Source: Ochromonas danica
Lineage: Eukaryota; Sar; Chrysophyceae; Chromulinales; Chromulinaceae
Assembly: GCA_015146655.1 (NCBI GenBank)
Contig: VKHL01000007.1
Span: 186,001-250,000, forward strand
Length of the DNA stretch: 64,000 bases
Direction of reading: 5' to 3'
Below the pieces are notes generated by a model. The model was not told the origin of the DNA. It searched no databases and worked only from the letters and a program-made list of their open reading frames with translations. Below are positions 10,527 to 21,709 of the stretch, one piece after another. The stretch's first letter is position 1, and each line of letters opens with the position of its first letter. The position numbers and the translations under genes are program-made.

Positions 10527-10892
10527 ATGTTCTTTATGTTAATCTTCCTCATCATGCTCCACCTCGTAACTTGTCAGGAGAAGAATAAACAAGGTCCATG
10601 GGATCAAGTTTCCGGTGCAGCTGGAGATTTTCTTAGAAATTACAAGGATATGCATGAAGCAAATACTATTGGAGCTGATAAATATTTTCATGCAAAGGCC
10701 AATTATGAAGCTGCGCAACGTGGAGGGTTTGGGAAATTCACTGCCCAAGTATTTAGTTATGGAAGAGAAGCAACTGATGTTTTGCGTGGCAAATCAAGTG
10801 ATTGGAAAGAAGATATGAGAGCAAATAGTCATGGATGGAATGGAGGTGATCCTAATGTCTATCGTCCCAGAGGACTACCAGATAGATATTGA
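10527..10892 (+). CDS. Serum amyloid A family protein (secreted)
   Basis: Intronless, 121 aa from the ATG at 10527, almost exactly the length of vertebrate SAA precursors (122 aa). It starts with a signal peptide (MFFMLIFLIMLHLVTC) and continues with an SAA domain over its whole remaining length: EANTIGADKYFHAKANYEAA corresponds to human [20 protein letters not shown], and the end DPNVYRPRGLPDRY to DPNHFRPAGLPEKY. The family signature around the NY[ED]A..RG segment is kept. SAA in animals is a secreted, lipid- and retinol-binding four-helix acute-phase protein; its role in a unicellular alga is unknown. The gene is AT-richer than its neighbours and lacks introns. Homology is secure from sequence; origin by transfer is only a possibility. 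Confidence 0.92.
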   Translation: MFFMLIFLIMLHLVTCQEKNKQGPWDQVSGAAGDFLRNYKDMHEANTIGADKYFHAKANYEAAQRGGFGKFTAQVFSYGREATDVLRGKSSDWKEDMRANSHGWNGGDPNVYRPRGLPDRY

Positions 10893-11080
10893 AAACATAC
10901 ACTAATCATTATATACATATATCACACATCACACATCACGAATCAATTTGATTTTAGAATCACACTACCCCTTCACCCACTCACTCGCTAAAACTCTGTG
11001 ATATGATGTAAATTAATTTATTTAACTATATCAACCTATACAACCATCCCATAGCTATTTTTCATTCTCAGGAGAACATT

Positions 11081-11236
11081 TCATTTTCGTTTTGGGTGAC
11101 TTGATTCATTGAAAGAGTTGTTCCAGTCTCTAGATAGCGTTGCAATATCATGTCCTAACCTCATAGTAAAGTAGCGGTCCTCCAAGAGGCTAATCATCAA
11201 CATTGACCATGCCAAGTAAAACAGGGAAGTTCCCAT
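11081..11236 (-). CDS. Possible 51-aa single-span membrane microprotein
   Basis: The frame MGTSLFYLAWSMLMISLLED continues for 31 residues to a Lys/Arg-rich end, SSHPKRK. It has one hydrophobic helix and a soluble tail, resembling small organellar membrane subunits, though I recognise no family. A possible splice acceptor (atatag at about 11243) just upstream would allow a longer protein with an exon I could not find. It lies between the 3' ends of the SAA-like gene and GCP3. Support is only the protein-like composition. Confidence 0.3.
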   Translation of the reverse strand: MGTSLFYLAWSMLMISLLEDRYFTMRLGHDIATLSRDWNNSFNESSHPKRK

Positions 11237-11306
11237 AACCAAGTTGCTATATTATGTCAGTTAATAGAAATAGAAGAAGTCGAACTATACAATGCCTTGA
11301 AAGTGG

Positions 11307-14300
11307 CTAACTCAAAGATAACCGAGTGGGCTGCATGTCCATATTGTTCGCAGACCAAGCCCTATCAACCCCACCACCACTACCACCATTGTTCTTAAAA
11401 CCCTCCGACTCTTGGAGGTTTCTCGGAGTGGAGGTAATACCCACACCAGCACCCTTCGCCTTCTGCAGTGTATGATAATCGTTGAAGTCCAGGCGGAAGG
11501 TGAGGTAGCGCAGGATCTCACCCGACTTCTCTCCTTCCTCCTTCAACATTGTCATCAACACATCAAATTGAGCACTGTACTCCTTGACTGTCTCGTCAAT
11601 ACGACTGACAAGATGCAAGGGAATAGTCTCTTGCTGAATTGTCAGAGCCAGTTCTCGCTGACGATTAGTCTGTCCCTGCGCGGCTGAGTTGCCAGCAAAG
11701 GCTCCAGACGCCAACTTCTTCCTGGCAATAGCCGCGAGGGTGTCAGCCACGAGGCTCTCTTCCAGGCTACAGAAACGTAGAATAAGTTGCATAACTTGCT
11801 GAATTTGCAACTGCAAGGCTTCATGAGTAGGAGAGAGCAAGGCCTTGTCGAGAATCTCGTCAAGATATCTGTCATGCGCAAGGATGAGATCATCAATACT
11901 GCGAGACTTGTCCAGGTCTTCTTTCAATCGTACCCAAGCCGTCTCCAAGACTTCAAACATGAGGAATTCTGAGAGATTAATGATGACATGCATCATACAG
12001 GATCGATTGAGATTGCATCGATGTAAGACTCGCTTGACATCGTTGACATGACTTCTGGGCAAGAGACTTTGTGAGGAATGAGACTCTCTGTCGATCATAT
12101 GAGACAAGTTGACCAGATCTTTCCATGCATTTGAGAGAGACCACTCTACTCGCTTCAATCTCCACAGCATATGGAAAGCAATGCGATACTTGGCCATGGC
12201 TTGAGGGTGCACAATAGAATTCAAAGGAATGGCGATCTGATAGTCTAAGGAGAAGATCTCCCACCCAGTGTCACCAACATTGGCCTCGAGAAGACGAATA
12301 TTCACATGATGTAAGATCCATTCTTCCTCGTATTGTGCATTGCTCGCTCGCAGTGAGGCTTCCAAGATGGAGAGCAGGTTATGCTTGAAGAGCACATTGC
12401 TGCGCTTCTTCAGCTCTGGGCCGATATTATCAATCAAGCAATTGATAAAGTCTCCCTGACCCAGCAACATGAACTTCTTCAGTGCTTCAAGATGGTTATA
12501 GAGATGGAAATCCTCTCTCAAAAGCTGTAGAAGCTGTTGATCGATATGTTGGGACAAGACGAGGATATGCTGGGAGAGTGTGAGTGCCTGATGGTGTCGA
12601 AGGTTGTGCAGAGCTTCTTCAATTTGCTGAGAGGTGACTGTGGTGAAGATGTTGGCAAACACATCCTCTTCTGGAGTACTTGGTGATGAGGACTGACCGT
12701 TGTTGGGTACAGCCACTGCTGTGGTATTGTTGTTATTGTTGTTGTTAATATCTTCGGTGACATTATCTGAGGGAGGAGAAGGTCCTTTATTCTCTTCCGA
12801 GGCAGAGGAGAAGACCTTGACATCCTCGTCATCAATCACTTGACCATAGAGGCCGAGGTGCTTGCCCTTGTTGATCATACGGTAGCTCTTCCTCATTCCT
12901 CCAGTCGTGAAGTTACGATTTCCTTTAGTCAAATGCTTCTGTCCTGGTGGCAGACGAGATAAGCAAAGCTTGATAAAGTTAATGCTCTTCCCAATCTTGA
13001 GAATCTTCTCTGCCAGGTCACTGGGAAGGAAGGAAGGAATATGAGTGGATCTTAAGCGATAGGTTTCCTTCCACATATTCGACATATTTGATGCTGAGTT
13101 GTTAAGCAAGATAAAGAATTCTTGTTGAGGATCAGACAACTCGCCTTCTAGCATCCATCTGCTGAGGTAGGTATAGAGAGGTACACAGACATTGTCCATG
13201 ACTCTCTGCACTACCTTGGCCACCTGGTGATCTCCATGTCGGCAGTGTGCATAGATACGTGAGATTAATGCTCCTCCTGTGAGACCAATAGCGCCGTCTA
13301 CTAGGCGAGCCAGTACAATCATCCGCTCTGTTGGCTCAGCCAGCCAAGCCTTGAGGCGGAGTAAGGTGAGTCCATAGTTACCATCCGTGGAGGCTTCGTG
13401 TGCTCCATCAGATTGAGTTTCCTTAGCTTCAAAATCTTCATCATAAGTGAGTTTACGCATCTCCTGGGCGAGATTCTCTTGTTGTCCAGAGAAAGTGGGG
13501 TATCGTCCCAATTCCTGTTCGATCACCGCGACTAGACGATAGTAATCATGCAGCTCCTCCTAACAGACCACATGCTCTCTGTTAAGTCAATCGTTAGGAA
13601 CAAACAGAACAGCGGAGGAGGAAGAGCAACCTGTAAAGCGAAGCCAAAGGCTTGAACAATCAAGCCTTTGCTATCAGGCCCACCGCCTTGGAAGACTGTC
13701 TTGAGATAGGCTGAGACCTTATTGTACAGCCAGCCAAGCTCACAGATACAGAGTACAATATCTCTAGCTGGTAGAGGCAACTGGAGCATGGGGTCGACCA
13801 CGTAGCTCTCTGTGCGACTGTCATACTTGATATGCTTGCCTGTCACTCCCTGCTCACCATAGAGAACACAAATGAGATATCTCATACAAGAAGAAGAAGA
13901 ACACAGAACACAGAATACGTCACCTGGAGCACATAGACGATATCCAAGAGCAGCTTGCGCTCCACCTCGACACTAATCCACAAGTCGTTGACAGAGAGAA
14001 CAGGAGGAGCAGGTGATTCTTCTAACTTCTTCTCTGGAGGGATGGAGATCTCTTTCTTAGCTAATGGTAATCCAAAGGCTGTGGCAGTGGCAGTGGCAGG
14101 AGGGGCGGAACTAGTGGTGGTGGGGGGTGGAGGGACTGGCCCCCCACAAACTGAAGAAGACTGAAAGATCTTCTTCTTCACGGGCTCCTTCACTTCAAGT
14201 GAAGGAATGCTCTGAGAGAGTTCTCTCTCCGCCTGGACCAGGTTCTGGAAGACAGGTCTTGTCTTCTCATAGAAGCTGATGGGCATGAGAAAGGTCAAGA

Positions 14301-14640
14301 AAGGTGCGACCAGGCGCCAATTCAATCGACGAAGATTCTCACAACTACCATCAAAGCGAGACAAGAGAATAGGCCCTTCACTACCTGTACTAGGATGATT
14401 TAAAATCTTCTGACGTAGTCGAAGTCGAGCAGCATTTCCATGGTCCCCTGCACTACTGCGTGCAGGACGAAGCAAGCGCAGATATTTCTCAATTTCAGCG
14501 AAGCTCAGAATAGCCTCTTCTTCACCTCCGCCTCCACCACCACCACCACCACCTTCATGATCACTTTTAGAAGGGTTTAATAAGATCCGACCGAGCTCTT
14601 GGACTCGATCAAAGATGAACTTGCTCTTACCCAGGTTCAT
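11307..14640 (-). CDS. GCP3: Gamma-tubulin complex component 3 (GCP3/Spc98)
   Basis: Part of the gamma-tubulin small complex that nucleates microtubules. Three exons: 14640-13924, 13849-13631 and 13559-11307, all phase 0, 1062 aa. The joins restore family sequence: DIVYVLQ/GVTGKHIKYD and GFALQ/EELHDYYRLVAVIEQ. GCP3-specific blocks follow: ELGWLYNKVSAYL, HIPSFLPSDLAEKILKIGKS with INF, LGQGDFINCLIDNIGPELKK, NAQYEEEWILHHVNIRLLE, GDTGWEIFSLDYQI, and the C-terminal LTFRLDFNDYH. Residues 30-42 hold a Gly10-Glu3 run. The N-terminal region between there and exon 1's end has Ser/Pro/Ala-rich loops. It is longer than human GCP3 (907 aa) through N-terminal and loop insertions. GCP2 is excluded because the IGKSINF block is diagnostic of GCP3. 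Confidence 0.95.
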
Positions 14641-15104
14641 CTTTTCGTTTGAATGCTGCCGGCCCCAACCCTAACCCCGCCAGATTGCCAAATGTTCAGA
14701 TTCTAGCAGTTGATCTGCTCAGTTGTAGCGATGTTCCTGTTAGTGTTGGATGACTGCAGGTGACCGTTGTTCCTGTTGAAACAGGAAGCTGCGGATGTGT
14801 ACACTACTCAGAGAAGGGGATGGTGAGCATAAGAGAGAAGAGCACGTCAAGGTTGGCAATAGGGAGTACTTCCCAATTACTTGTACACCATAAGCAAAAG
14901 AGATGTCTGGACGTGATGACGGGATATAAAAATGTTCAAGTCATGTTAGAGTTAATAATAGTACAGTATCGTAATTGGAGTAGAGACAGTGACTGACACA
15001 GACTGCAGACACCACTCACTCACTCCCAACACACTCACAAGTCATTAACGTACACCACATCAGGGTTAGAGAAGAGGGAATGAACTTAAGCAGCAGAAGC
15101 TTAT
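14641..15104. other. Intergenic region upstream of GCP3
   Basis: Contains the GCP3 5' flank and the 3' flank of the next minus-strand gene. A short perfect palindrome (tgttcctgttgaaacaggaa, about 14766-14785) and one AACCCTAACCCC stretch (about 14668) are present. No gene or RNA seen. Confidence 0.45.
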
Positions 15105-16263
15105 CTATAGCACGAAAGACACTAGTCGTCTGCAAAGAGCTATGACTAACGCTATTAGAAGTGCTTGGATGCCAAGGTTGCCATCTTGGAAGGTGACCAA
15201 AGTGATGGAGAGGAGGACGACAAGACGAACCATCATCTCAAAGGAGGAAGACTCGCTCTCTTTTACTTCAGGGACCACTTGAAGGTTTTCCTCTGTGGTC
15301 TTGCTCTCTGACACTACTTCTTCTACTTCTTCTTTGACTACTTCTGAGGCACTACTGGTTACCTCTGTTTCCTGCTGACTATCACCCTCTACCGCAGATA
15401 CAATCTTATCCTCTGAAGCTTCTTTCACAGGGCTATCTTCACGATGGGCGACCACAGCGGGCGATGGTGATGGTGACGAGGTGGCGGCGGCGGCAGTCTT
15501 GAGTGGTGAAGCGATCTTGACTGGAGAGGTAGCAGCTGGCACCTGGTGTTGTTCAACCTGCTCTTCTTGGACAACTTTCTCAGTAGTCTCAGTCGAAGTA
15601 TTGGCAGCCTTGCTTCTGGTAGTTCGAACTGCAGCGATGGTACCCGCCAAGGCAGTGGATAGACTGCAGCAGAACCAGATACACTGTGGTCAGAGAGAGA
15701 AGAGAAGCTGGGTGAAGGCAAACAGAGACCTACCTGAGTCTTTTTCGAGGAGTCTTGTTGATTGACTTGACAGCTGTCGTTTCTTCGTCTCCTTCCTCAG
15801 CGAGGGAAGAGTTGGGGTTATTAGAGGAGTTGATGCTGGTGTCGTCGTTCTCCTTGTCCTCAACCTCGCCCTCGCCTTCGTCCTCCACTGGCCTAGACTC
15901 CTCTTTAACAGCACCGCGTCTTGTGCGAGTGCGTGGTTTGAGGACTTCCTCAGTATCCACTTTCTCCTCCTTCACTGCCTTGGCGGTGCGTCCCCGTGTC
16001 GATCTCTTGACAGGGGCAGGGGCCTTAGCCTTGACCTCCTCCTGCTCTTCAGCCTTTTCACTGAGCTTCTGAGACTGTAGGAACTTTTCCTTCCACTCTA
16101 ATGCTCTTCTGCGCTGTTCCATGACATCGACATCAACACCAGCAGCAGAAAGACTCTTCCTGCCTTTGGAGACCTTGGGGCTGTCATGAGATTCAGCAAT
16201 GGACAGCTCATCGTCAGGTAAGCTTCCAGCTAGTGAGGCGCGTCGTCTAGTGGTGGTGGGCAT
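15105..16263 (-). CDS. Charged low-complexity protein with C-terminal membrane anchor
   Basis: Exons 16263-15734 and 15663-15105 (phase 2) give 362 aa. The start is the first in-frame ATG (MPTTTRRRASLAGS). The body is rich in Lys, Glu, Ser, Thr and Pro, with basic clusters (KRSTRGRTAKA, KPRTRTRRG, KTPRKRL) that look like nuclear or chromatin-binding signals, a short coiled-coil-prone stretch (RRRALEWKEKFLQSQKLSEK) and many SP/TP sites. The last about 45 residues form two hydrophobic segments (MMVRLVVLLSITLVTF and IQALLIALVIALC). The plan, basic/acidic N-domain plus terminal membrane segments, recalls inner nuclear membrane proteins, but no domain is recognisable. A further upstream exon cannot be excluded. 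Confidence 0.65.
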
Positions 16264-16640
16264 GGCTTTGCTAGCACAGGATGCTGGAAAGGTTGCTTGT
16301 TGATTGTGATGTCTGCTTGCATTGTCATCCACTGCTGACGGCTGACAATCACAACGGCTACACAAAAAACAGTGTTTCGATAAACTGACTTTTTAAACTT
16401 GCCATTAACTTAAATAGTTCTTCAGTGTCTTTGGCTAATAACACCTTTCCTAGAATAACTGGACTTGAGCATGTCCACATGCTGTAATTTCACTAAAAAA
16501 TGACTATTAAGGACAATTGCTGTATCTAGACAAACCAGGCCAAGTCAATCAACATGTGAATAGTGGCTAAACTTTATCATCACAATTGTTAACAGTCGTG
16601 TATATACATTTCCTCCCACCCCCAACGATACCATCAAACA
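16264..16640. other. Intergenic region with one TTAACTTAA motif
   Basis: Upstream flank of the charged protein gene (minus) and 3' flank of the PPPDE gene. The 9-mer ttaacttaa lies at 16405-16413, 142 nt upstream of the 16263 ATG, and matches the paired motif of other promoters here. Otherwise AT-rich and featureless. Confidence 0.45.
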
Positions 16641-17679
16641 TTAGAGAGCGAAAGAGGACGAACTCGAAGAAGAAAATCTTTTAGTCGCTGCAGCTCTCAT
16701 TTTCTCGCGACGATCCTTTGACAACATGGAAACTAATAAGAGGTAGAAGGGAAATTGGAAGCACAAAGTATGGACTAACCTCCATGAGGATTTCAGATAC
16801 TGTGTTGACTTCACTGCCACTGGATCCTCCTCCACCACTATCACCTAGCAATAGCAAACACCAAACAACACACAAAGAGCATGAGACAACAACACTGGCA
16901 GTAGCATGATTATGAAGTGTCACTGCCCACCTAGCTTTCTCCCAACAGAAGACGTGTTGACATAAGGATTTGACTTGTTGATCTCAGCTCGGCCACCTCT
17001 TGTGTAGAAAGAAGTGGTGGAGGAGTCCGATGAAGATGCATTGACAGGGGCATCTGTAGCAGACTGCTCGGGCAGCAGGCAGGAGAAGTAGCTGCCGATC
17101 GAAGCCATTCGATTCACCCATCCAGGAATCTCTTGACCAGTCAAGCGTTGCACAAACTCATTGGCAAAGCAGTTGCAGTTATTGTTGAGCAGGTGGTAGT
17201 CGTTGCCTCCGAACTTGGACCTGAGGGACTGCACGATAGCCTCCAGGTCACGACTTGTGCCTTTGAAGACGCCCAAGGGAATGGACTCCCGGAACTTTGC
17301 TGGAGGTGGCGCACCCTGTGTAGAGGGAGATAACAGACCAGTGAGTCACAGTGACAGCAAGGGATGAAATGTCATGATGGGTTGGCTGGTGGGAATACCT
17401 TTGGCTCATGACTGAATATTCCTGCTTGACCAGCTAATAGTGGAGCACAGGGGAGGAGAAGAGAAGAGAGAAGAGAAGTGTGTGTGGTGAGAGGGACTAA
17501 GGCAGGTGGTATGCAGTGGAGACTCACTCACCAAAGGTGTACTCCTCACGGCCCACTTGAACACCAGAATGATAAAATCCTAGACCCCATGGATAAAGAA
17601 TAGCATTATTATCATCTAGATCATAGACATTCAGATAGATTTCTGATCCATTCACACCAAATCCTCCTATTCTTGCCAT
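16641..17679 (-). CDS. PPPDE (DeSI/DUF862) cysteine peptidase
   Basis: Papain-like fold isopeptidase; animal DeSI members remove SUMO or ubiquitin. Five exons, 17679-17532, 17433-17399, 17315-16931, 16844-16780 and 16715-16641, give 235 aa with consistent phases. Exon 1 carries the catalytic His in LGFYHSGVQVGREEYTF; exons 2-3 join as AGQAGIFSHEPK/GAPPPAKFRESIPLGVF; the catalytic Cys lies in YHLLNNNCNCFANEFVQRL, followed by IPGWVNRMASIG. The C-terminal tail is Ser-rich, with DRREKMRAAATKRF near the end. Exon 5's acceptor was chosen at 16716 because the alternative ends in a short unrelated tail. UBA2, the SUMO E1, lies 7.5 kb away, but no functional linkage is implied. Head-to-head with the DHHC gene (210 bp between ATGs). 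Confidence 0.88.
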
Positions 17680-17888
17680 GTCATCAAACTTCTCTGCTGT
17701 GTTGTTGTTCTTCTGTTGGGCATGTTGCTGCGGTGTGTGAGAGGGAGAGAGGTAACTTGTTATTGTAATGCGCGGGCCTTCCCCGTCTAAATGTGTATAT
17801 ATTATTGTAGTGCGCGGGCCTTTACCCTTTTACCCCAGTCACTGTGACAATTGAATACGAAAGCCTTCTTGTGATCGAAAGAAGAAAG

Positions 17889-18437
17889 ATGGAAGTGGAA
17901 TCTTATGCTAGTAAGATGCCCTTCAAAGAGAGTGATCCTCTGACTGTGGGTCATCTCTATTCCTTCCGTCCTACAAGCAATCTTCCCAAGCTTCTCATCT
18001 ATCGCAGCCCTCTCCCCAACTGTACCAATGCTTTCGTCATTCGCAGGGAATCCATCCTAATCGTCCTAGGGAAGACACGGGATTACTTTAAGATTGCTTG
18101 TTCTGGTTGTGAAGGGTGGATTAACTTAAGTCGTGAGCTGCTGAGTGACGTGAAGGTCTTCAAGCCAATCGATCACTACCGCCTCTATGAGGACTGGCGT
18201 GGTAACAACTACTTCCTCTTTGAAGGCAGGTTGATGCTAGGAAGTCATGCTGCCTTCTTCGGTGTGGCTCTCTTATATATTTTGATCTTTTCGGCTATTT
18301 TCTTTCTCTATGTGGGCAAGAAGTTGCAACATCACACTAATCTCATCATACTGGTTAGTAGACTACTGTAGTCAATATAGTAGTAGATGAGGGACAGTGA
18401 GAAAGGCAGAGGAATGATGATTGAACTAACTGTGTAT

Positions 18438-18521
<84 letters not shown>

Positions 18522-20022
18522 CTACGATGAGTGCTATAGATTGTTAGCTTTGTGTTATTGGTCTATTCGACTTATAACATTGTTTTAGTGGCTTTTACTG
18601 AGCCAGGCATCTTGCCGCGCAATCCTGCCAATGCTCAGGTACTACATCACATTACATTATACTACATGGCACAGGACCACCTCACTGTGACTATTATAAT
18701 GTAACTAGGCTATTCTTCCTCCTGGTGCCACCACTAATCCCCAGTCCCTCTTATGTTGGAAGTATTGTCGTACTTGCAATATCTATCGACCTCCTCGTGC
18801 CAAACACTGTTCGTCTTGTCAAAACTGTGTCTTGGAATTTGATCATCACTGTCCCTTTACAAGTAATTGTATTGGATTACGCAATCGCCGGTACTTCCTA
18901 CGCTTCATCTACTCCGCTTGTAGTAAGTACATATTTTCAGTTGTTAAGTTACCCCGCTTCTTTTTCTAACGAGGCCTATGCTGTGGATGTATTATGATGT
19001 GGACGGACAGTCTATACTGTCATAGTCTTCGCGTGTAGCTTATGGGTGTTGATTGTACAGCTGGAAGAAGCCCGCCTACATCATACTTCTGATGTAATTA
19101 GAATACCATTTCTTCCTCCTCGCTGTCTACATTATTTGCTAGATCACTAACTTGTGTATGCGTGTGTGTGTATTAGATGCTGCTTAACAATCTACTTGGC
19201 AGCATTGAGTTGATAATTAGCGCCACTGTCCTGGTATTACTGTGTCCTTTTTGTTGGTAAGCAGACTCTCTCGCAATGAATCATTCCCTCTGCCCACCTG
19301 CCTACCTGTCTATCTGTCTGGGTTACTGTAGACCTATGCTAGCTTGACTGTCTGACACACTGACTAACTGACGTTTTGCTCCTTTATGCAGGTATCATGT
19401 CAAGATAACAAGTATCGGACAAACCACCAGTGAATATCAAAACAAAGTATTCCACTCAGTCCCCAACCCTTTTCATAAAGGATGTTGGAGTAATCATACG
19501 GACCTTTGCTGTACATCTCTACCTCCCTCTCAACTAGAAGATCTGCACTCTCTATGCGATGCACAAGACTATTTGAATCTTAACGTTGATCGCATTCAAC
19601 TCGCAGAGTTAGTACATGGATATAAACTACCTTCTTATGAGGCAATGGAAGAATTGTCACCCAGTCGCAAACTCTTCTCTCCGGCATCTCTAAACCACCA
19701 CAGTGGGTTCCTGGGTGCTTATCAAATGTCAGAAGATTCCTTCGAAACGATGGGTAACAGTGCTTTGACTAACATTGGCAGTGGCTGTGCGATGGATGAA
19801 GTCATGGTCAATGGAAGTGTGAGAAGTGTGGAGCAACATCATGTGATGGGGGAGAGAAGGTTCGTGAGTGGTGATCCATTCTATTTGATAACAGCAGGCA
19901 GCAGGGATGAGTCAGCAGAGTCAATAGAGAGTGGTTCTGAGGGAAGAAGCGATCAATTAAAGGCATGGAAGCAGCAGACCAGTGGTAGTGGTGGTGATGG
20001 TAGTGGTGGTAGTGGTGTATAG
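17889..20022 (+). CDS. DHHC palmitoyltransferase with N-terminal SH3-like region
   Basis: S-acylates cysteines of membrane proteins. Six exons: 17889-18353, 18540-18638, 18709-18922, 19011-19093, 19177-19256 and 19392-20022; 523 aa with consistent phases. The core is unmistakable: [20 protein letters not shown], then [13 protein letters not shown], four transmembrane segments, DPG-like [10 protein letters not shown] before the CRD and the TTxE motif as [10 protein letters not shown]. The order of [17 protein letters not shown] and TTSE matches the Erf2/ZDHHC9-14-18 group. The first about 110 residues are an extra domain with SH3-like features ([20 protein letters not shown], then [17 protein letters not shown]), unusual before a DHHC core. 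Intron 1 holds a long (TG)n array. The C-terminal 140 residues are Ser/Gly-rich and probably disordered. Confidence 0.93.
18430..18519 (+). repeat. (TG)n microsatellite in DHHC intron 1
   Basis: About 40 uninterrupted TG dinucleotides after a short degenerate start, ending about 20 nt before the exon 2 acceptor at 18539. A length-polymorphic array so near an acceptor could influence splicing, but nothing in the sequence proves it. Confidence 0.95.
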
Positions 20023-20119
20023 AGTGTACAGCAGTAATAGTGATTATGTCAATCTCTACAGTTTATAGTCTACAGTAGATCTAGTTCTTGGTGTGCATAA
20101 TAAATCAACTGTTGTGGTG

Positions 20120-20470
20120 GTGATGCACTACTAGTCATAGTCTACTAGTCATAGTCTACTAGTCATAGTCTACTAGTCATAGTCTACTAGTGAAGTCTAG
20201 TCATAGTCTACTAGTCATAGTGTAGTCATAGTGTACTAGTCATAGTCTAGTCATAGTGTAGCAGTCATAGTCTACTGGTGATAGTCTAGTCGTAGTCTAG
20301 CTGATACTCTACTAGTGATAGTCTTCTAGTCACAGTGTAGTAGTCATAGTCTACTAGTGAAGTCTAGTCATAGTCTAGGTCATAGTCTACTAGTGATAGT
20401 CTACTAGTCATAGTCTAGTCATAATGTAGTAGTCATAGTCTACTGATGATAGTCTACTGGCTAGTTGCAG
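20120..20470. repeat. Minisatellite of ctactagtcatagt units
   Basis: About 25 imperfect copies of a 14-base unit, with frequent shortened variants (tagtcatagtc, tagtgaagtc), fill the gap between the DHHC and YebC genes, which converge here. Units abut with no spacers, so this is not a CRISPR array. It is rich in the palindrome ctag, as are smaller arrays at 22.57-22.64 kb. Confidence 0.9.
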
Positions 20471-20502
20471 AAGAGTATTGCATTATTTGATTTACAGTCC
20501 TT

Positions 20503-21552
20503 CTACTCTAAGCGCATGTTATGGTAGACAGCGTCCACATCGTCAAGCTCTTCAAAGTCCTCAATCAACCAAATGTTCTTCTCCATATCCTCTGCACTCA
20601 CTTTGACCAGTTCAGTGGGTAGATAAGCCAAAGAGGTGGAGCCAGAGAGCTGACTGTGAGAGACAAGGTCTTGTAGGAGACCCAACTCGTCAGCATTGGC
20701 TACGATCAGCTCAGGTGGTGGTGATGTCTTGTCATCATCATTGCTATCGTTATGGATGGTATTCTGAGGAGTGAACTGCACATCACTAATCTCTACATTA
20801 AGTGCTTGTTCTAAGATAGCATCTTTATCAAAGCTTTGCTGAGGGACAAACACTGCCTATAATAACAATGACAATGACAATGGCCTGCTGTCAGTCATCA
20901 TACTACTAGTATAATACTACTAGACTAGTGGTAGTAGAGGTAGGAGGAGGAGGAGGAGGAGTGGTAGACTATACCTTTTGTTCAAATTGGAAGAGAACTG
21001 ATCCTGCACTAGCAATCTTGACATCAGACTTCCTTGCTAAGGCTTTGATTTCCTTCACAGCTCTATTGGGACTGTCTGTTAACGTGGTAACGACTAGTCC
21101 TACCCCTCCGTAGCCAAAGACTTCATAGAGACCCACCGAGTAGCTCTCTAAGCTAGTGTCACTGGCTTTGGTCAGAGCACGCTCGATGTTGTCTTTGGGT
21201 AGTTTAATAGATTGTGCTTCTTTTAAAACACGTGCTAATTCAGAGTTCTTGGAAGGATCAGTTCCTCCTGCTTTAGCAGCCTAGAGAGAAGGAGGAGGAG
21301 GAGGAGGAGAGAGGGTTAGACAATAGACTATAACAGGCAGTATAGCACAGTGACATGATGTCTTACCATGAGAATCTTGACTCCCAGTCGAGTGTATAGT
21401 TTATTCTTTAAAGCATCTGAACGATTCTTTGTTAAAGCAACTTTCTTACTATGTCTACCTGTTACAGCAAAGCTTCTTGATGGAAAGAAAGTTGTTCGTA
21501 GAAGAGGAGAGAAGCAGTTGAAGCCTCGCATCTGTTGCATCATCATCATCAT
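20503..21552 (-). CDS. YebC/TACO1-family organellar translation factor
   Basis: Bacterial YebC and mitochondrial TACO1 assist translation of particular peptide stretches (and were long annotated as transcription regulators). Exons 21552-21367, 21280-20975 and 20856-20503 give 281 aa, all phase 0. The N-terminus is an organellar presequence (MRGFNCFSPLLRTTFFPSRS), followed by the family start SFAVTGRHSKK (bacterial AGHSKW), then AAKAGGTDPSKNSELARVLK, YEVFGYGGVGLVVTTLTDSP and a C-terminal region with FVPQQSFDKDAILEQAL. The His-Ser-Lys and tyrosine/glycine blocks are kept. Whether mitochondrion or plastid is served cannot be told. The first exon begins with five Met codons; any could start. Confidence 0.9.
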
Positions 21553-21709
21553 CAGTTGTCGCTCATAGTCCAGTATGACATTTAGGGAAAGAGCTTTTAC
21601 ACTATTCCATGGAATTCCATGGAAACACTCTACAGCACTGGGTACTGTAGTACATGCCGCAATGTGTCCGTTAGTATTTGCAAAGTTACTGCTAAACTAA
21701 AGGTTATGT

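Noticed and set aside
14660-14680. Telomere-like CCCTAA
   Set aside because: Only about one and a half units; similarly a single ttagggttagg near 5352. No array.
20120-20470. CRISPR-like array
   Set aside because: Units abut without unique spacers and the genome is eukaryotic.
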